Below, piece by piece: positions 51,887 through 61,367 of a stretch of 64,000 nucleotides of DNA (positions within the stretch are counted from its first letter, which is position 1; every line of letters starts with the position of its first letter). This stretch comes from Hohaiivirga grylli. GTDB taxonomy: Bacteria; Pseudomonadota; Alphaproteobacteria; Rhizobiales; Beijerinckiaceae. The DNA is taken from positions 248,001 to 312,000 of the forward strand of contig NZ_JBBYXI010000001.1 in assembly GCF_039655745.1 (NCBI RefSeq). Direction: 5' to 3'. A model generated the notes under the pieces. It did not search any database and had not been told where the DNA came from. It saw nothing but the letters and a program-made list of their open reading frames with translations. The position numbers and the translations under genes are program-made.

Positions 51887-53122
51887 TTATTTAATTCCAA
51901 GCTTCTTCTTACGCTGCGCAAGCGTACGCAGGCGCAAGGCATTAAGCTTGATGAAGCCCATGGCGTCATGGTGGTCATAGGCAACCTTACCCTCTTCAAA
52001 AGTGACCAGTTCCTGATCATAGAGGGTATATGGGCTGCTACGGCCAATGATGTGGATGCCGCCCTTATAGAGTTTCAGGGTTACTTCACCGGTGACGAAT
52101 TCCTGAGACTTGTCGATCATCATCTGAAGCATTTCGCGTTCAGGGGCGAACCAGAAGCCATTATAGATGAGTTCAGCATATTTTGGCATCAGCTCATCCT
52201 TGAGATGAGCTACGCCCCGATCAAGGGTGATGGATTCGATTGCACGGTGAGCCGGAAGCAGAATGGTGCCACCCGGTGTTTCATACATGCCGCGGCTCTT
52301 CATACCGACGAAACGGTTTTCAACCAGATCAAGACGACCAATACCATTGGCACGACCAAGTTCATTAAGCTTCGCAAGTAGGGCAGCAGGGCCCATTTTG
52401 ACGCCATCGATGGCAACCGGATCACCCTTTTCAAAGGCGATGCGAATAACGGTTGGCTTATCTGGCGCTTCTTCAGGTGAAAGCGTACGTGAGAAGACAT
52501 AATCCGGTACTTCTTCAGCCGGGTCTTCCAGAACCTTACCTTCTGATGAGGAGTGCAGCAGGTTGGCATCAACCGAGAATGGCGCATCACCACGCTTGTC
52601 TTTTGCAATCGGAATCTGGTTCTGTTCAGCAAACTCAATGAGCTTTGTACGGGAGAGGAGATCCCATTCACGCCATGGAGCAATAACTGTGACATCCGGC
52701 TTGAGGGCATAATAGGCAAGCTCAAAGCGAACCTGATCGTTACCCTTGCCGGTTGCGCCATGGGCAACAGCATCAGCACCAAGCTTTTCAGCAATTTCAA
52801 TCTGCTTCTTGGCAATCAGCGGACGGGCGATGGAGGTTCCAAGCAGATACTGTCCTTCATAAACAGCATTGGCACGAAACATCGGGAAGACATAATCGCG
52901 GACAAATTCGTCACGTAAATCTTCAACGAAGATATGTTCACGCTTAATGCCAAGAAGTTCGGCTTTTTTGCGTGCCGGTTCAAGCTCTTCACCCTGGCCA
53001 AGGTCAGCAGTGAAGGTAATGACTTCACAACCATAGGTTGTCTGCAGCCACTTGAGGATAATGGAGGTATCAAGTCCGCCTGAATAGGCAAGAACAACCT
53101 TTTTAACACGCTTGTCAGCCAT
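51887..53122 (-). CDS. argG: argininosuccinate synthase
   Basis: Joins citrulline and aspartate with ATP in arginine synthesis. 411 residues. Seen: the PP-loop VVLAYSGGLDTSIILKWL, VAHGATGKGNDQVRFEL, APWREWDLLSR, and IDGVKMGPAALLAKLNELGRANGIGRLDLVENR (named in parts here). These are family-typical. The start ATG has GAGAGAACG upstream. Monocistronic: own terminator, 323-bp AT-rich gap before the divergent autotransporter. Confidence 0.97.
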   Translation of the reverse strand: MADKRVKKVVLAYSGGLDTSIILKWLQTTYGCEVITFTADLGQGEELEPARKKAELLGIKREHIFVEDLRDEFVRDYVFPMFRANAVYEGQYLLGTSIARPLIAKKQIEIAEKLGADAVAHGATGKGNDQVRFELAYYALKPDVTVIAPWREWDLLSRTKLIEFAEQNQIPIAKDKRGDAPFSVDANLLHSSSEGKVLEDPAEEVPDYVFSRTLSPEEAPDKPTVIRIAFEKGDPVAIDGVKMGPAALLAKLNELGRANGIGRLDLVENRFVGMKSRGMYETPGGTILLPAHRAIESITLDRGVAHLKDELMPKYAELIYNGFWFAPEREMLQMMIDKSQEFVTGEVTLKLYKGGIHIIGRSSPYTLYDQELVTFEEGKVAYDHHDAMGFIKLNALRLRTLAQRKKKLGIK

Positions 53123-53445
53123 CGTTCTCTCTCAAATTCTGTATCTTACATTAAATGAAGCCTGCGCCTCAGGTGTAAGGTTTAACGTTATCCACCTGAT
53201 AACTTGTCCCTCAGGCTCTAACTTATTTTGATCTGAAGCGCCACTATGTTTTCAGGGAATGGCATATGAGATGACTTCTGAGAATCCAAATCTAATTTGG
53301 AAATTATTTAAAGGCTTAAGCTTGCAGCAGTTTTATATTAATTTGCATTAATATAATTGAAGTATGATTTGACACAATAAAAATTCAATAATAAATGAAT
53401 CTTATAAATAATAAACGGTAAGTTTATATCTTAAGTAGGGGCGGT
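53123..53445. other. AT-rich divergent control region between argG and autotransporter 1
   Basis: 323 bp without a gene; the right half is strongly A/T. It contains a TTATCCACC sequence (single, isolated) near 53190 and the promoter-like element at 53369-53397. Nothing else was recognised. Confidence 0.5.
53369..53397 (+). promoter_or_regulatory. candidate promoter of autotransporter 1
   Basis: TTGACA (53369-53374) with a 17-bp spacer to TAAATG, in A/T-rich DNA 49 bp before the start codon. The -35 is perfect and the -10 poor. Confidence 0.38.
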
Positions 53446-56400
53446 ATGTTTTTAAAATTCTATGGTTACTTTTTATCTTTTGTGACCGTAATTGTGTTTG
53501 GCCTATCTTTTAATACGGCTATAGCACAGCAGATTGTCGTAACAGAAGGGCAAAACATTGAGCGGGACGGCGGTACATACCGTAATCTGAATACTAATCC
53601 TGCCAATTCATCAGATGCTGTTGCAATCTTTGTCAGTGGTACTGCTGGCAATGAGGCCGTTTTCAAAGGGTCTAACCTGACACTTCTGGCAGCCGCCCAG
53701 AACCCAGTTTATCTTCTGCCAAATATCATTGCCGGGTCGAATTCCAGAGTAACCCTAATAAACACCTCTATGTCAGAGGGACTGGGCATTCTGGCTACAG
53801 GGCCTGACAGTATTGTTACCATGAACGGAGGTACAATCTCTTCTGCAAACTATGCAGTGGAGGCGGTTAACTCAACAGTTTATCTGAATAATGTTGATAT
53901 TGATATAAGCAACTCAATGCGGGGGGGCCTCCTTTTCCCACAATATGGGTACGTTCGTGGTATCAGCACAGCTGACGGTGCAAGTGTCTATCTTACGGAT
54001 GGCACAATGACAGTTTTCAGTGAACATAGCCGTTCAGTTGGAATTACAAATGCTGGTACACTTCACCTGGATGGTACAACTATAAATATGACAGGCGGTG
54101 ACGCTGCTGTTCAGAGTTCCCGACTAACCCCTGTTACAGATGAGAATGATATTTCTCTGCGTATGCAAAATTTTAGTATTACGACTCTGGCTTCTCCTGA
54201 GGCCGGGAAGATACCTAACGGTATTTTTGTTCATGAAAATGGCCGCGTTCAGCTCAATAACGGGGTGGTTGAAACTCTGGGAGATCCTAATAATAACTCT
54301 GGCCCTGGATATGCACTTTATGTCAGCGCTGCAACGGTTGGCTCTACAGTGCTGAATGGAGACCAGCTTACCCTTATTACAACTGGATTGATGGCAGATG
54401 CCATTTATCTTGAAAGTAATGCTGTCGTGAATCTCACCAACACTGATATTACGACAGGGGCTTCCTTTACAAATGGTTTGAAGGTAGCGGATTATGGCAC
54501 TCTCAATCTGACGAATGGCTCCATTACCCTTAACGGTTCAGAATCAGTCGCAGCCTATGCCCAGGATAACGCAAACATTAAGCTTGATAATGTTGATGTC
54601 ATTTCACCTGCAAACTGGATTACAGCCGCATACGCAAGTAATGGTTCAAAAATTACGATTGACACCAGCCGGATTAATCTTCCTGCTGAAACGGCGGTTG
54701 GTGCTTATGCAACCAATAACAGCACCATTAATCTGAACAATACGACACTCCGTTTGTCAGGTCAGTATACAGAAGGGCTGTATTCAGGTGGCCTTTCCAG
54801 CGTGAATATATTCAACATTTCAGGCAGCACAATTTCTGTTCCAAACAACGCAGTTTTTAGGGATGAGCACAATTCTACTGAGACATTTATTTCATTAACC
54901 AATAGCTCATCCCTTTCAGGAATAAACGTGCTGGAAGTTGCAGGAAAACTGAGCCTGATTGCTGATAACAGCAGGCTTACAGGGGGGGCAACGGTTGCTT
55001 CAAATGCGACTATGAATATGAACCTGCAAAATGGTTCGGAATGGGTGATAAATGGCCCAAATAGCTCACCTCCTTCTTCTCCATTTGCAGGATCAACGGT
55101 TTCAACATTATCAGTTACAGACAGTATAATTACTTTTGTAATGAGTTCTCCTGAAGATTATCACGCTTTATTGGTTGGAGAAGGGGTTGTTACTGATCCG
55201 TCAGCTTCTGTTTATCAGGCTAGTGGCGCAATACTAAGAATGAACACAAGGCTTGATGAAGGTTGGCCCTACCAATGGACTGATCGCGTTCTGATTAAGG
55301 GAAGTGTCTCAGGTCAAACTCTGGTAATTATCCAGCCTGTTTTGGGTAGTCAGGGTGCGGCTACTGATGTGACACCTAACAGTGCGTCTAACGGTATCTC
55401 GATCATTCAGGTGGCTGGGGATGCCCGCGAGGACTCATTCAAACTACTTGGTGGGTACGTGACAGCTGTTGGTTCACCGTATCAGTACTCTCTGTATGCT
55501 TATGGTCCCGGTTCTTCAAACGGCCTGCCAGATGATAATCAAAGGACTGTTCCCGGAAGAGTCTCATGGTGGGATTACCGTTTGCAGAGTGTATATGTTG
55601 AGCCGGTTATTCCACCTGTTGATCCGGGTGTGACTGACCCGCAGCACCCGTCCACTGGTGGTGGTAATGGCGGTGGTGGAGCCATCATCATACCTGAGCG
55701 TGTACGTGCGGTTGCTCCGCAGGTTGCGAATTATCTTATTGCCCCAACGGCGCTGTTCCATGCCGGTCTTCAGGATATGTCCAGTCTGCACCAGCGTCTT
55801 GGTGAGATCCGTGATGATCGTCTGACAGGCCGTAACAGTGGCACGGGTGAGTTCTTCATCCGTGGTTATGGTGGTGTTTACAACTATAAGTCGAACCGTA
55901 ATGCCTACCGCTATGGTTATGATGCGGATATCAACTATGCTGCCATGCAGATGGGTGGCAGCCTCTATGCGCTTGAAACTCAGGAAGGTATTCTGCGTTT
56001 GGGTGTTGCGGGTACTGTTGGAACCGTGTCCTTTGATCCGAAGAATGTGAACGGTACAAACTCGACCCGTCTGGATAAGTGGTCAGTCTCTGCCTTTGCA
56101 ACATATCTGCATAACAGCGGCTTCTATGTTGACGGTATCCTGTCATATGGGGCCTTCGACGGTAATGTCTCGACAACGTATCGTGGCAAGACAGCTTCTC
56201 TGAGTGGGCAGACATTCTCGGCCTCTCTTGAGATGGGTTACCCGATCCACTTCTTGAACGGTGTTGTTCTTGAACCGCAGGCTCAGGTTGTTTACCAGCG
56301 TCTGATGTTTGACCGTAAGCTTGACGTTGACATGTTCGAGGTTCGTCTTGGAGATATTGATCAGGTAACGGCGCGTGTTGGTGCTCGTCTTTCGAAGACT

Positions 56401-56661
56401 TACACACAGTCAGCTGACAGCCTGATCACGGTTTATGCGAAGGCGAATATGCTTCACACGTTCAACAACAGCAACAAGGTGTATCTTGGAGATACGTTCC
56501 GCATTGGCGACTTTGGTACCTCAATCGAGGGTGGCCTTGGTGTGAATGCGACGGTCAGCAAGAACCTGTCAGTTTATGGCGATGTTGCTTACCAGCACCG
56601 TGTTGGCAAGTCGGGCGTGTCAGGTGTCAGCCTCACCGGTGGTCTGCGCTACAGCTTCTAA
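53446..56661 (+). CDS. autotransporter 1 (type Va secretion), beta-helix passenger
   Basis: 1071 residues; the ATG follows AGGGGCGG. Signal peptide to about residue 27 (NTAIA-QQ). Passenger about 28-700: repeated N/T/S-rich rungs (VNLTNTDITT, LNLTNGSITLNG, NLNNTTLRLSG) typical of a right-handed beta-helix, with no cysteine. An autochaperone-like segment (GSVSG to the YVTAVGSPYQYSLYAYGP block) precedes a Pro/Gly hinge (PPVDPGVTDPQHPSTGGG). Beta-barrel about 801-1071, ending in the outer-membrane Phe signature (LRYSF). No protease or known adhesin motif is visible. From residue 709 to the end it is identical to autotransporter 2. The passenger is A/T-richer than the barrel. Confidence 0.93.
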   Translation: MFLKFYGYFLSFVTVIVFGLSFNTAIAQQIVVTEGQNIERDGGTYRNLNTNPANSSDAVAIFVSGTAGNEAVFKGSNLTLLAAAQNPVYLLPNIIAGSNSRVTLINTSMSEGLGILATGPDSIVTMNGGTISSANYAVEAVNSTVYLNNVDIDISNSMRGGLLFPQYGYVRGISTADGASVYLTDGTMTVFSEHSRSVGITNAGTLHLDGTTINMTGGDAAVQSSRLTPVTDENDISLRMQNFSITTLASPEAGKIPNGIFVHENGRVQLNNGVVETLGDPNNNSGPGYALYVSAATVGSTVLNGDQLTLITTGLMADAIYLESNAVVNLTNTDITTGASFTNGLKVADYGTLNLTNGSITLNGSESVAAYAQDNANIKLDNVDVISPANWITAAYASNGSKITIDTSRINLPAETAVGAYATNNSTINLNNTTLRLSGQYTEGLYSGGLSSVNIFNISGSTISVPNNAVFRDEHNSTETFISLTNSSSLSGINVLEVAGKLSLIADNSRLTGGATVASNATMNMNLQNGSEWVINGPNSSPPSSPFAGSTVSTLSVTDSIITFVMSSPEDYHALLVGEGVVTDPSASVYQASGAILRMNTRLDEGWPYQWTDRVLIKGSVSGQTLVIIQPVLGSQGAATDVTPNSASNGISIIQVAGDAREDSFKLLGGYVTAVGSPYQYSLYAYGPGSSNGLPDDNQRTVPGRVSWWDYRLQSVYVEPVIPPVDPGVTDPQHPSTGGGNGGGGAIIIPERVRAVAPQVANYLIAPTALFHAGLQDMSSLHQRLGEIRDDRLTGRNSGTGEFFIRGYGGVYNYKSNRNAYRYGYDADINYAAMQMGGSLYALETQEGILRLGVAGTVGTVSFDPKNVNGTNSTRLDKWSVSAFATYLHNSGFYVDGILSYGAFDGNVSTTYRGKTASLSGQTFSASLEMGYPIHFLNGVVLEPQAQVVYQRLMFDRKLDVDMFEVRLGDIDQVTARVGARLSKTYTQSADSLITVYAKANMLHTFNNSNKVYLGDTFRIGDFGTSIEGGLGVNATVSKNLSVYGDVAYQHRVGKSGVSGVSLTGGLRYSF

Positions 56662-56711
56662 GCGAATATCCGATAAAGAAACGAAAAGCCCGCCATCCGG
56701 CGGGCTTTTTG
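55570..56711. repeat. 1142-bp direct repeat, copy 1 (autotransporter translocator + terminator)
   Basis: Compared line by line with 59112-60253 (offset 3542): no difference found over 1142 bp. It begins at the TGG of residue 709 and ends after the terminator T-run at the base G56711. Sequence on both sides diverges at once. Confidence 0.97.
56684..56710 (+). terminator. intrinsic terminator of autotransporter 1
   Basis: AAAAGCCCGCC / GGCGGGCTTTT with an ATCC loop and following T residues. Same sequence as at 60226-60252. Confidence 0.94.
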
Positions 56712-57020
56712 ATTGTAATATGTCTGTTACATTGTGCTTTTTTAAGATTATTTTTCATAATATATAATATTATCAATTAAATATTATGATTTAATTTATA
56801 TTTTTAATTGTAGATTAATATTATGATATAACTTTAATTAAATATATATTTTTAATATACTTTAATTTTTTTATTATAAAAAGAATAAAATTTAGAAACA
56901 AAAAAATTATAAAAATAATAAATTTATATAAATTTGACTCAAATCAACATAAATGATAATTTCATAGTATAAATAAATTTTAAATTAGAGATATTTTTCT
57001 ATAGAATTCAGGGGGGCAGT
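56712..57020. other. extremely AT-rich spacer between the autotransporters
   Basis: 309 bp consisting almost entirely of A and T, with long ATATAT/TTTAAT stretches and no open frame. It holds the promoter of autotransporter 2. Composition is unlike any other gap in the window and suits silencing-protein binding or foreign origin. Confidence 0.75.
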
Positions 57021-60000
57021 ATGTACTTCAAGGGTTTTCTCAAGAAGAAGAATTGTTTTCTATATTCTGTCGCTGGTGTTGCTTTCGGGCTTGCCTCCAG
57101 TGGGGCTATGGCGCAGCAAATTAAAGTTGGTGCCGGGCAAACTATAGAACAGGATGGCGGGACATACCGTAATCTGAATTACTACCCCGCGAATTCAGTA
57201 GACGAAAGCGCGATCGTGGTTGGTGTTAATGGTACCTTTATTGGTTCCAATCTGACCCTTCTGGCAGCTGAGACTAACCCTATTTATGGCATGGCAAATA
57301 TTTTTCTAGGGCAGGGTGCTAAAGCGACATTGATAAATGTCAATATGGCAGAAGGCAAAGGTATCGTAGCCACGGGTGCTGGTGGCGTGGTCATCATGGA
57401 AGGTGGAAAAATCACATCCGTGAATGATGCGCTGGAAGCTGCCTATACAACTGTTACTTTCAATAACGTCACCATTGATATAAACAATTCTGTAAACGGT
57501 ACATCAACCGCTGCGAATGCTGGATACGTTCGTGGCATAGCTGCAAATAATGATGCCACTGTTTATCTGAATGGCGGCACAATGACAGTTTCGGCTGAAA
57601 ATTACCGTTCAGTTGCAATTATGAATATGGCTACGGTCAATCTGGATGGAACTGTTATAACCATGACAGGGGGCGCAGCAGCAGTTGATTCTTTTCGCCA
57701 GCTTCCTATCACCGATGAATCCGATATTTCCCTGAGTATGAAGAACTTCACTGTTACGACAAGGACTTCCGCACTCTCGCAGACAACCCCTTTTGGCATT
57801 TATGCTTATGTTAACGGGCGTGTTCGTCTGGATAACGGGCTGGTCGAGACTTATGGAGATGGGGCTTATGCTCTTTACGCGCGGGCTTCTACGCTTGGCT
57901 CAACGGTCGTCAGGGGCGACCAGTTGACATTGACTACAACCGGACAGGATGCACATGCAGTTAATATTTGGCGGAATGCCATTGTTAATCTGACCAATAC
58001 CGATATCACAACAGAACAGGCGAACGGCCTTAATGCAACCATTTATGGTACGATTACTCTGACGGGTGGTTCAATCACCCTCAATGGTGCTTCGACGACC
58101 GCTGCCTATGCTGGAGATAATACATCCATCAAGCTTGATAATGTTGATGTGATCTCCTCTGCGGCTTCGATTACAGCAGGTTATGCGACAGGCACGTCGA
58201 CAGTTACGCTTGATAACAGCCGGATTAATTTGCCCGGAGCATCTGCTATCGGCGCTTACGCTACTGATAACAGTACCATCAACCTGAATAACACGACAAT
58301 CAACCTGACGGGTGTGGATACGCAGGGGCTGGCTGTGGTGGATACAGCTAACCAGAATACGTTTAACGTTTCAGGCAGTACGGTTTCTACGCCGCAGGGG
58401 ACAGCTATCTCCCTGATGGGTGGTGATACGGTTGCTTCCTTTACCAGTGGTTCATCCATTTCCGGTGATTATCTGCTGGTTGCCAGTAACTCGGCAAATC
58501 TGAACCTGACTTCCGATAGCAGCACGTTCACCGGTACGGCGGCAGTTGATGGGACATCCACCACGAACCTGAATCTCCAGAATGGTTCGGAATGGACAGT
58601 TGCACCGTCATCCAGTGGTCTGACATTCTCCTCTGTTTCGACCCTGTCGGTGACTGACAGTACAATCAGCTTTGCGACACCGGTATCTGGTGTTTATCAG
58701 ACCCTGATCGTTGGTGCGGGTGTCCTCGCTAATCCGGCTGCCCCTGTCTACAATGGTAGTGGTGCAACACTGAAGCTGAATACCTTCCTCAATGAAGGTG
58801 GTGCTCTGTCCAATCAGCAGACAGACCGTCTTCTGGTCAATGGCAGTGTCTCAGGAACAACTTCGGTTGTTATCCAGCCGATGGTAGGTGGCACAGGTGC
58901 GCTGACTGATCTGACAACCAATGGAGCCTCCAACGGTATCTCAGTTGTTCAGGTATCAGGTGATGCCAGCGAGAGCTCATTCCAGCTTCTGGGTGGTTAT
59001 GTTACGGCAGTTGGCTCACCCTACCAATATTCTTTGTATGCTTATGGCCCTACCTCTACAAACGGTGCAGCAGACGAGACGCAGCGTCTGGTAAGTGGAT
59101 CAAATCCATTCTGGGATTACCGTTTGCAGAGTGTATATGTTGAGCCGGTTATTCCACCTGTTGATCCGGGTGTGACTGACCCGCAGCACCCGTCCACTGG
59201 TGGTGGTAATGGCGGTGGTGGAGCCATCATCATACCTGAGCGTGTACGTGCGGTTGCTCCGCAGGTTGCGAATTATCTTATTGCCCCAACGGCGCTGTTC
59301 CATGCCGGTCTTCAGGATATGTCCAGTCTGCACCAGCGTCTTGGTGAGATCCGTGATGATCGTCTGACAGGCCGTAACAGTGGCACGGGTGAGTTCTTCA
59401 TCCGTGGTTATGGTGGTGTTTACAACTATAAGTCGAACCGTAATGCCTACCGCTATGGTTATGATGCGGATATCAACTATGCTGCCATGCAGATGGGTGG
59501 CAGCCTCTATGCGCTTGAAACTCAGGAAGGTATTCTGCGTTTGGGTGTTGCGGGTACTGTTGGAACCGTGTCCTTTGATCCGAAGAATGTGAACGGTACA
59601 AACTCGACCCGTCTGGATAAGTGGTCAGTCTCTGCCTTTGCAACATATCTGCATAACAGCGGCTTCTATGTTGACGGTATCCTGTCATATGGGGCCTTCG
59701 ACGGTAATGTCTCGACAACGTATCGTGGCAAGACAGCTTCTCTGAGTGGGCAGACATTCTCGGCCTCTCTTGAGATGGGTTACCCGATCCACTTCTTGAA
59801 CGGTGTTGTTCTTGAACCGCAGGCTCAGGTTGTTTACCAGCGTCTGATGTTTGACCGTAAGCTTGACGTTGACATGTTCGAGGTTCGTCTTGGAGATATT
59901 GATCAGGTAACGGCGCGTGTTGGTGCTCGTCTTTCGAAGACTTACACACAGTCAGCTGACAGCCTGATCACGGTTTATGCGAAGGCGAATATGCTTCACA

Positions 60001-60203
60001 CGTTCAACAACAGCAACAAGGTGTATCTTGGAGATACGTTCCGCATTGGCGACTTTGGTACCTCAATCGAGGGTGGCCTTGGTGTGAATGCGACGGTCAG
60101 CAAGAACCTGTCAGTTTATGGCGATGTTGCTTACCAGCACCGTGTTGGCAAGTCGGGCGTGTCAGGTGTCAGCCTCACCGGTGGTCTGCGCTACAGCTTC
60201 TAA
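57021..60203 (+). CDS. autotransporter 2 (type Va secretion), paralogue of autotransporter 1
   Basis: 1060 residues; the ATG follows GGGGGGCAGT. Signal peptide to about residue 31 (GAMA-QQ), with one Cys inside the signal only. The passenger (about 32-690) is collinear with that of autotransporter 1 (GGTYRNLN, LTLLAAxxNP, YVRGI, NLNNTTINLTG) but diverged. The autochaperone-like segment YVTAVGSPYQYSLYAYGP is identical in protein yet differs by many synonymous bases. Residues 698-1060 (hinge and barrel) are identical to copy 1. Probably an outer-membrane adhesin-type protein; ligand unknown. Confidence 0.93.
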   Translation: MYFKGFLKKKNCFLYSVAGVAFGLASSGAMAQQIKVGAGQTIEQDGGTYRNLNYYPANSVDESAIVVGVNGTFIGSNLTLLAAETNPIYGMANIFLGQGAKATLINVNMAEGKGIVATGAGGVVIMEGGKITSVNDALEAAYTTVTFNNVTIDINNSVNGTSTAANAGYVRGIAANNDATVYLNGGTMTVSAENYRSVAIMNMATVNLDGTVITMTGGAAAVDSFRQLPITDESDISLSMKNFTVTTRTSALSQTTPFGIYAYVNGRVRLDNGLVETYGDGAYALYARASTLGSTVVRGDQLTLTTTGQDAHAVNIWRNAIVNLTNTDITTEQANGLNATIYGTITLTGGSITLNGASTTAAYAGDNTSIKLDNVDVISSAASITAGYATGTSTVTLDNSRINLPGASAIGAYATDNSTINLNNTTINLTGVDTQGLAVVDTANQNTFNVSGSTVSTPQGTAISLMGGDTVASFTSGSSISGDYLLVASNSANLNLTSDSSTFTGTAAVDGTSTTNLNLQNGSEWTVAPSSSGLTFSSVSTLSVTDSTISFATPVSGVYQTLIVGAGVLANPAAPVYNGSGATLKLNTFLNEGGALSNQQTDRLLVNGSVSGTTSVVIQPMVGGTGALTDLTTNGASNGISVVQVSGDASESSFQLLGGYVTAVGSPYQYSLYAYGPTSTNGAADETQRLVSGSNPFWDYRLQSVYVEPVIPPVDPGVTDPQHPSTGGGNGGGGAIIIPERVRAVAPQVANYLIAPTALFHAGLQDMSSLHQRLGEIRDDRLTGRNSGTGEFFIRGYGGVYNYKSNRNAYRYGYDADINYAAMQMGGSLYALETQEGILRLGVAGTVGTVSFDPKNVNGTNSTRLDKWSVSAFATYLHNSGFYVDGILSYGAFDGNVSTTYRGKTASLSGQTFSASLEMGYPIHFLNGVVLEPQAQVVYQRLMFDRKLDVDMFEVRLGDIDQVTARVGARLSKTYTQSADSLITVYAKANMLHTFNNSNKVYLGDTFRIGDFGTSIEGGLGVNATVSKNLSVYGDVAYQHRVGKSGVSGVSLTGGLRYSF

Positions 60204-60253
60204 GCGAATATCCGATAAAGAAACGAAAAGCCCGCCATCCGGCGGGCTTTTTG
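59112..60253. repeat. 1142-bp direct repeat, copy 2
   Basis: Identical partner of 55570-56711. Its right end (60253) is immediately next to the stop codon of the convergent LysR gene (60254-60256), so the shared terminator also ends LysR transcription. Confidence 0.97.
60226..60252. terminator. terminator between autotransporter 2 and the convergent LysR gene
   Basis: Same stem as at 56684-56710 (GCCCGCC / GGCGGGC, loop ATCC). T-run on the plus side and AAAA on the left, so it can serve both strands. Confidence 0.93.
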
Positions 60254-61150
60254 CTAATTTTTTCGCCTCATTCGTAAAGCATCTACCACAAGCGAAAAGG
60301 CAGGTGATGGTTGCTTGCGACTTGGGTAATAAAGGTAATAGCCTGGAAAAGGCAGGCACCATGGCTCAAGTACGCGTATTAAACGCCCTTCCTGAATATG
60401 AGGACCAAATTCTTCTTCAGGTAAGAAGGCAATACCAAGCCCTGCTAAAGCAGCATCAACGATATGCTCTGAGGTATTAAACGTGAGCTGCCCACTGACG
60501 CGGACATTCAGATCACCACCATCCTGATCAAAGTCCCATACATATAAACCACCTGACCGGATCATACGTTGATTGATACACGTATGGTTGGTCAGATCAT
60601 GTGGTGTTTGCGGAATTGGATGGTTTTCAAAGTATGCGGGTGAAGCAACGGCTGCCATGCGTAGTTTAGGACCAATTGGCATGGCTATCATGTCTTTATC
60701 GATTGTATCACCAAGCCGAACCCCTGCATCAAAACGATCAGCAACAATATCTCGAAATCCGTGATTGGCATCAAACTCTATATGAATATCGGGGTATTTC
60801 TGCAAAAGGGGAGTCAGCTTGGGAAGCAGGATTGTACGAAGAACATTCGGGCCGCAGGTGATGCGGACTGTACCGGCTGGTTTATCACGCAGCTCGGTTA
60901 GCATATCCAGTTCTGTTTCAATCTCATCAATGCGATGGCCAATAGAGTTTAGCAGCCGCTCTCCTGCTGCTGTTGGAGAAACACTTCGTGTTGTACGCGT
61001 CAGCAAACGAATCTTCATACGTTCTTCAAAAGCTGAAATTGCCTGACTCAAAGCTGGTTGTGTTACGCCCAGCAATGCAGCAGCGCGTGTGAAACTGCCC
61101 TCACGCGCGACAGTCACAAAATAAAGAAGATCATTCAGGTTACGTTTCAT
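60254..61150 (-). CDS. LysR-family transcriptional regulator
   Basis: 298 residues. N-terminal winged HTH MKRNLNDLLYFVTVAREGSFTRAAALLGVTQPALSQAISAFE is followed by a linker helix and a periplasmic-binding-like co-inducer domain (about 90-295; VRITCGPNVLRTILLP, FDAGVRLGD). The HTH-to-domain layout and RLGD motif are typical of the CrgA/DmlR subgroup. It is divergent from the NepI-like exporter gene over a 217-bp region, the likely target. Its stop abuts the end of the autotransporter repeat. Confidence 0.94.
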   Translation of the reverse strand: MKRNLNDLLYFVTVAREGSFTRAAALLGVTQPALSQAISAFEERMKIRLLTRTTRSVSPTAAGERLLNSIGHRIDEIETELDMLTELRDKPAGTVRITCGPNVLRTILLPKLTPLLQKYPDIHIEFDANHGFRDIVADRFDAGVRLGDTIDKDMIAMPIGPKLRMAAVASPAYFENHPIPQTPHDLTNHTCINQRMIRSGGLYVWDFDQDGGDLNVRVSGQLTFNTSEHIVDAALAGLGIAFLPEEEFGPHIQEGRLIRVLEPWCLPFPGYYLYYPSRKQPSPAFSLVVDALRMRRKN

Positions 61151-61164
61151 CTAGGACCTATCAA

Positions 61165-61193
61165 TTAATAAGTATAGATTATAAACCTATTAA
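61165..61193. promoter_or_regulatory. LysR-type dyad in the divergent promoter
   Basis: TTAATA / TATTAA, perfect inverted arms with a 17-bp centre that contains ATAG-N9-CTAT (61174-61190). It lies 15-43 bp upstream of the LysR start, the usual autoregulatory position. Confidence 0.5.
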
Positions 61194-61254
61194 ATATTCA
61201 TTAGCTAGTCATTGTCTTCCTGACATGCGATTTTGAGCAGAACACTTCATATGT

Positions 61255-61367
61255 CGGCGTTAAACGCCGCAGCTTTTTAATAACATTAATCGTTTCAACG
61301 TTATCGCGTGGATAGCGACCGGTTTCGGTCGGCTGATGTCTACCGAATAGTCAGAGGTAATTAGGGA
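61255..61367 (+). promoter_or_regulatory. structured leader of the NepI-like exporter gene
   Basis: Hairpin 1: CGGCGT-TAA-ACGCCG (61255-61269), followed by CAGCTTTTT. Hairpin 2: CGACCG-GTTT-CGGTCG (61316-61331), extended outward by AGC/GCT and GTGGAT/GTCTAC with small bulges. An AGAGG then leads to the ATG at 61368. The fold looks like a leader RNA or attenuator; class not identified. Confidence 0.4.

Noticed and set aside
53187..53200. TTATCCACC resembling a DnaA box
   Set aside because: Single and imperfect, far from dnaA, no cluster.
55931..59949. Two identical 158-codon antisense frames inside the autotransporter barrels
   Set aside because: They are identical only because the underlying DNA is a perfect repeat; the products are low-complexity and lack start signals.
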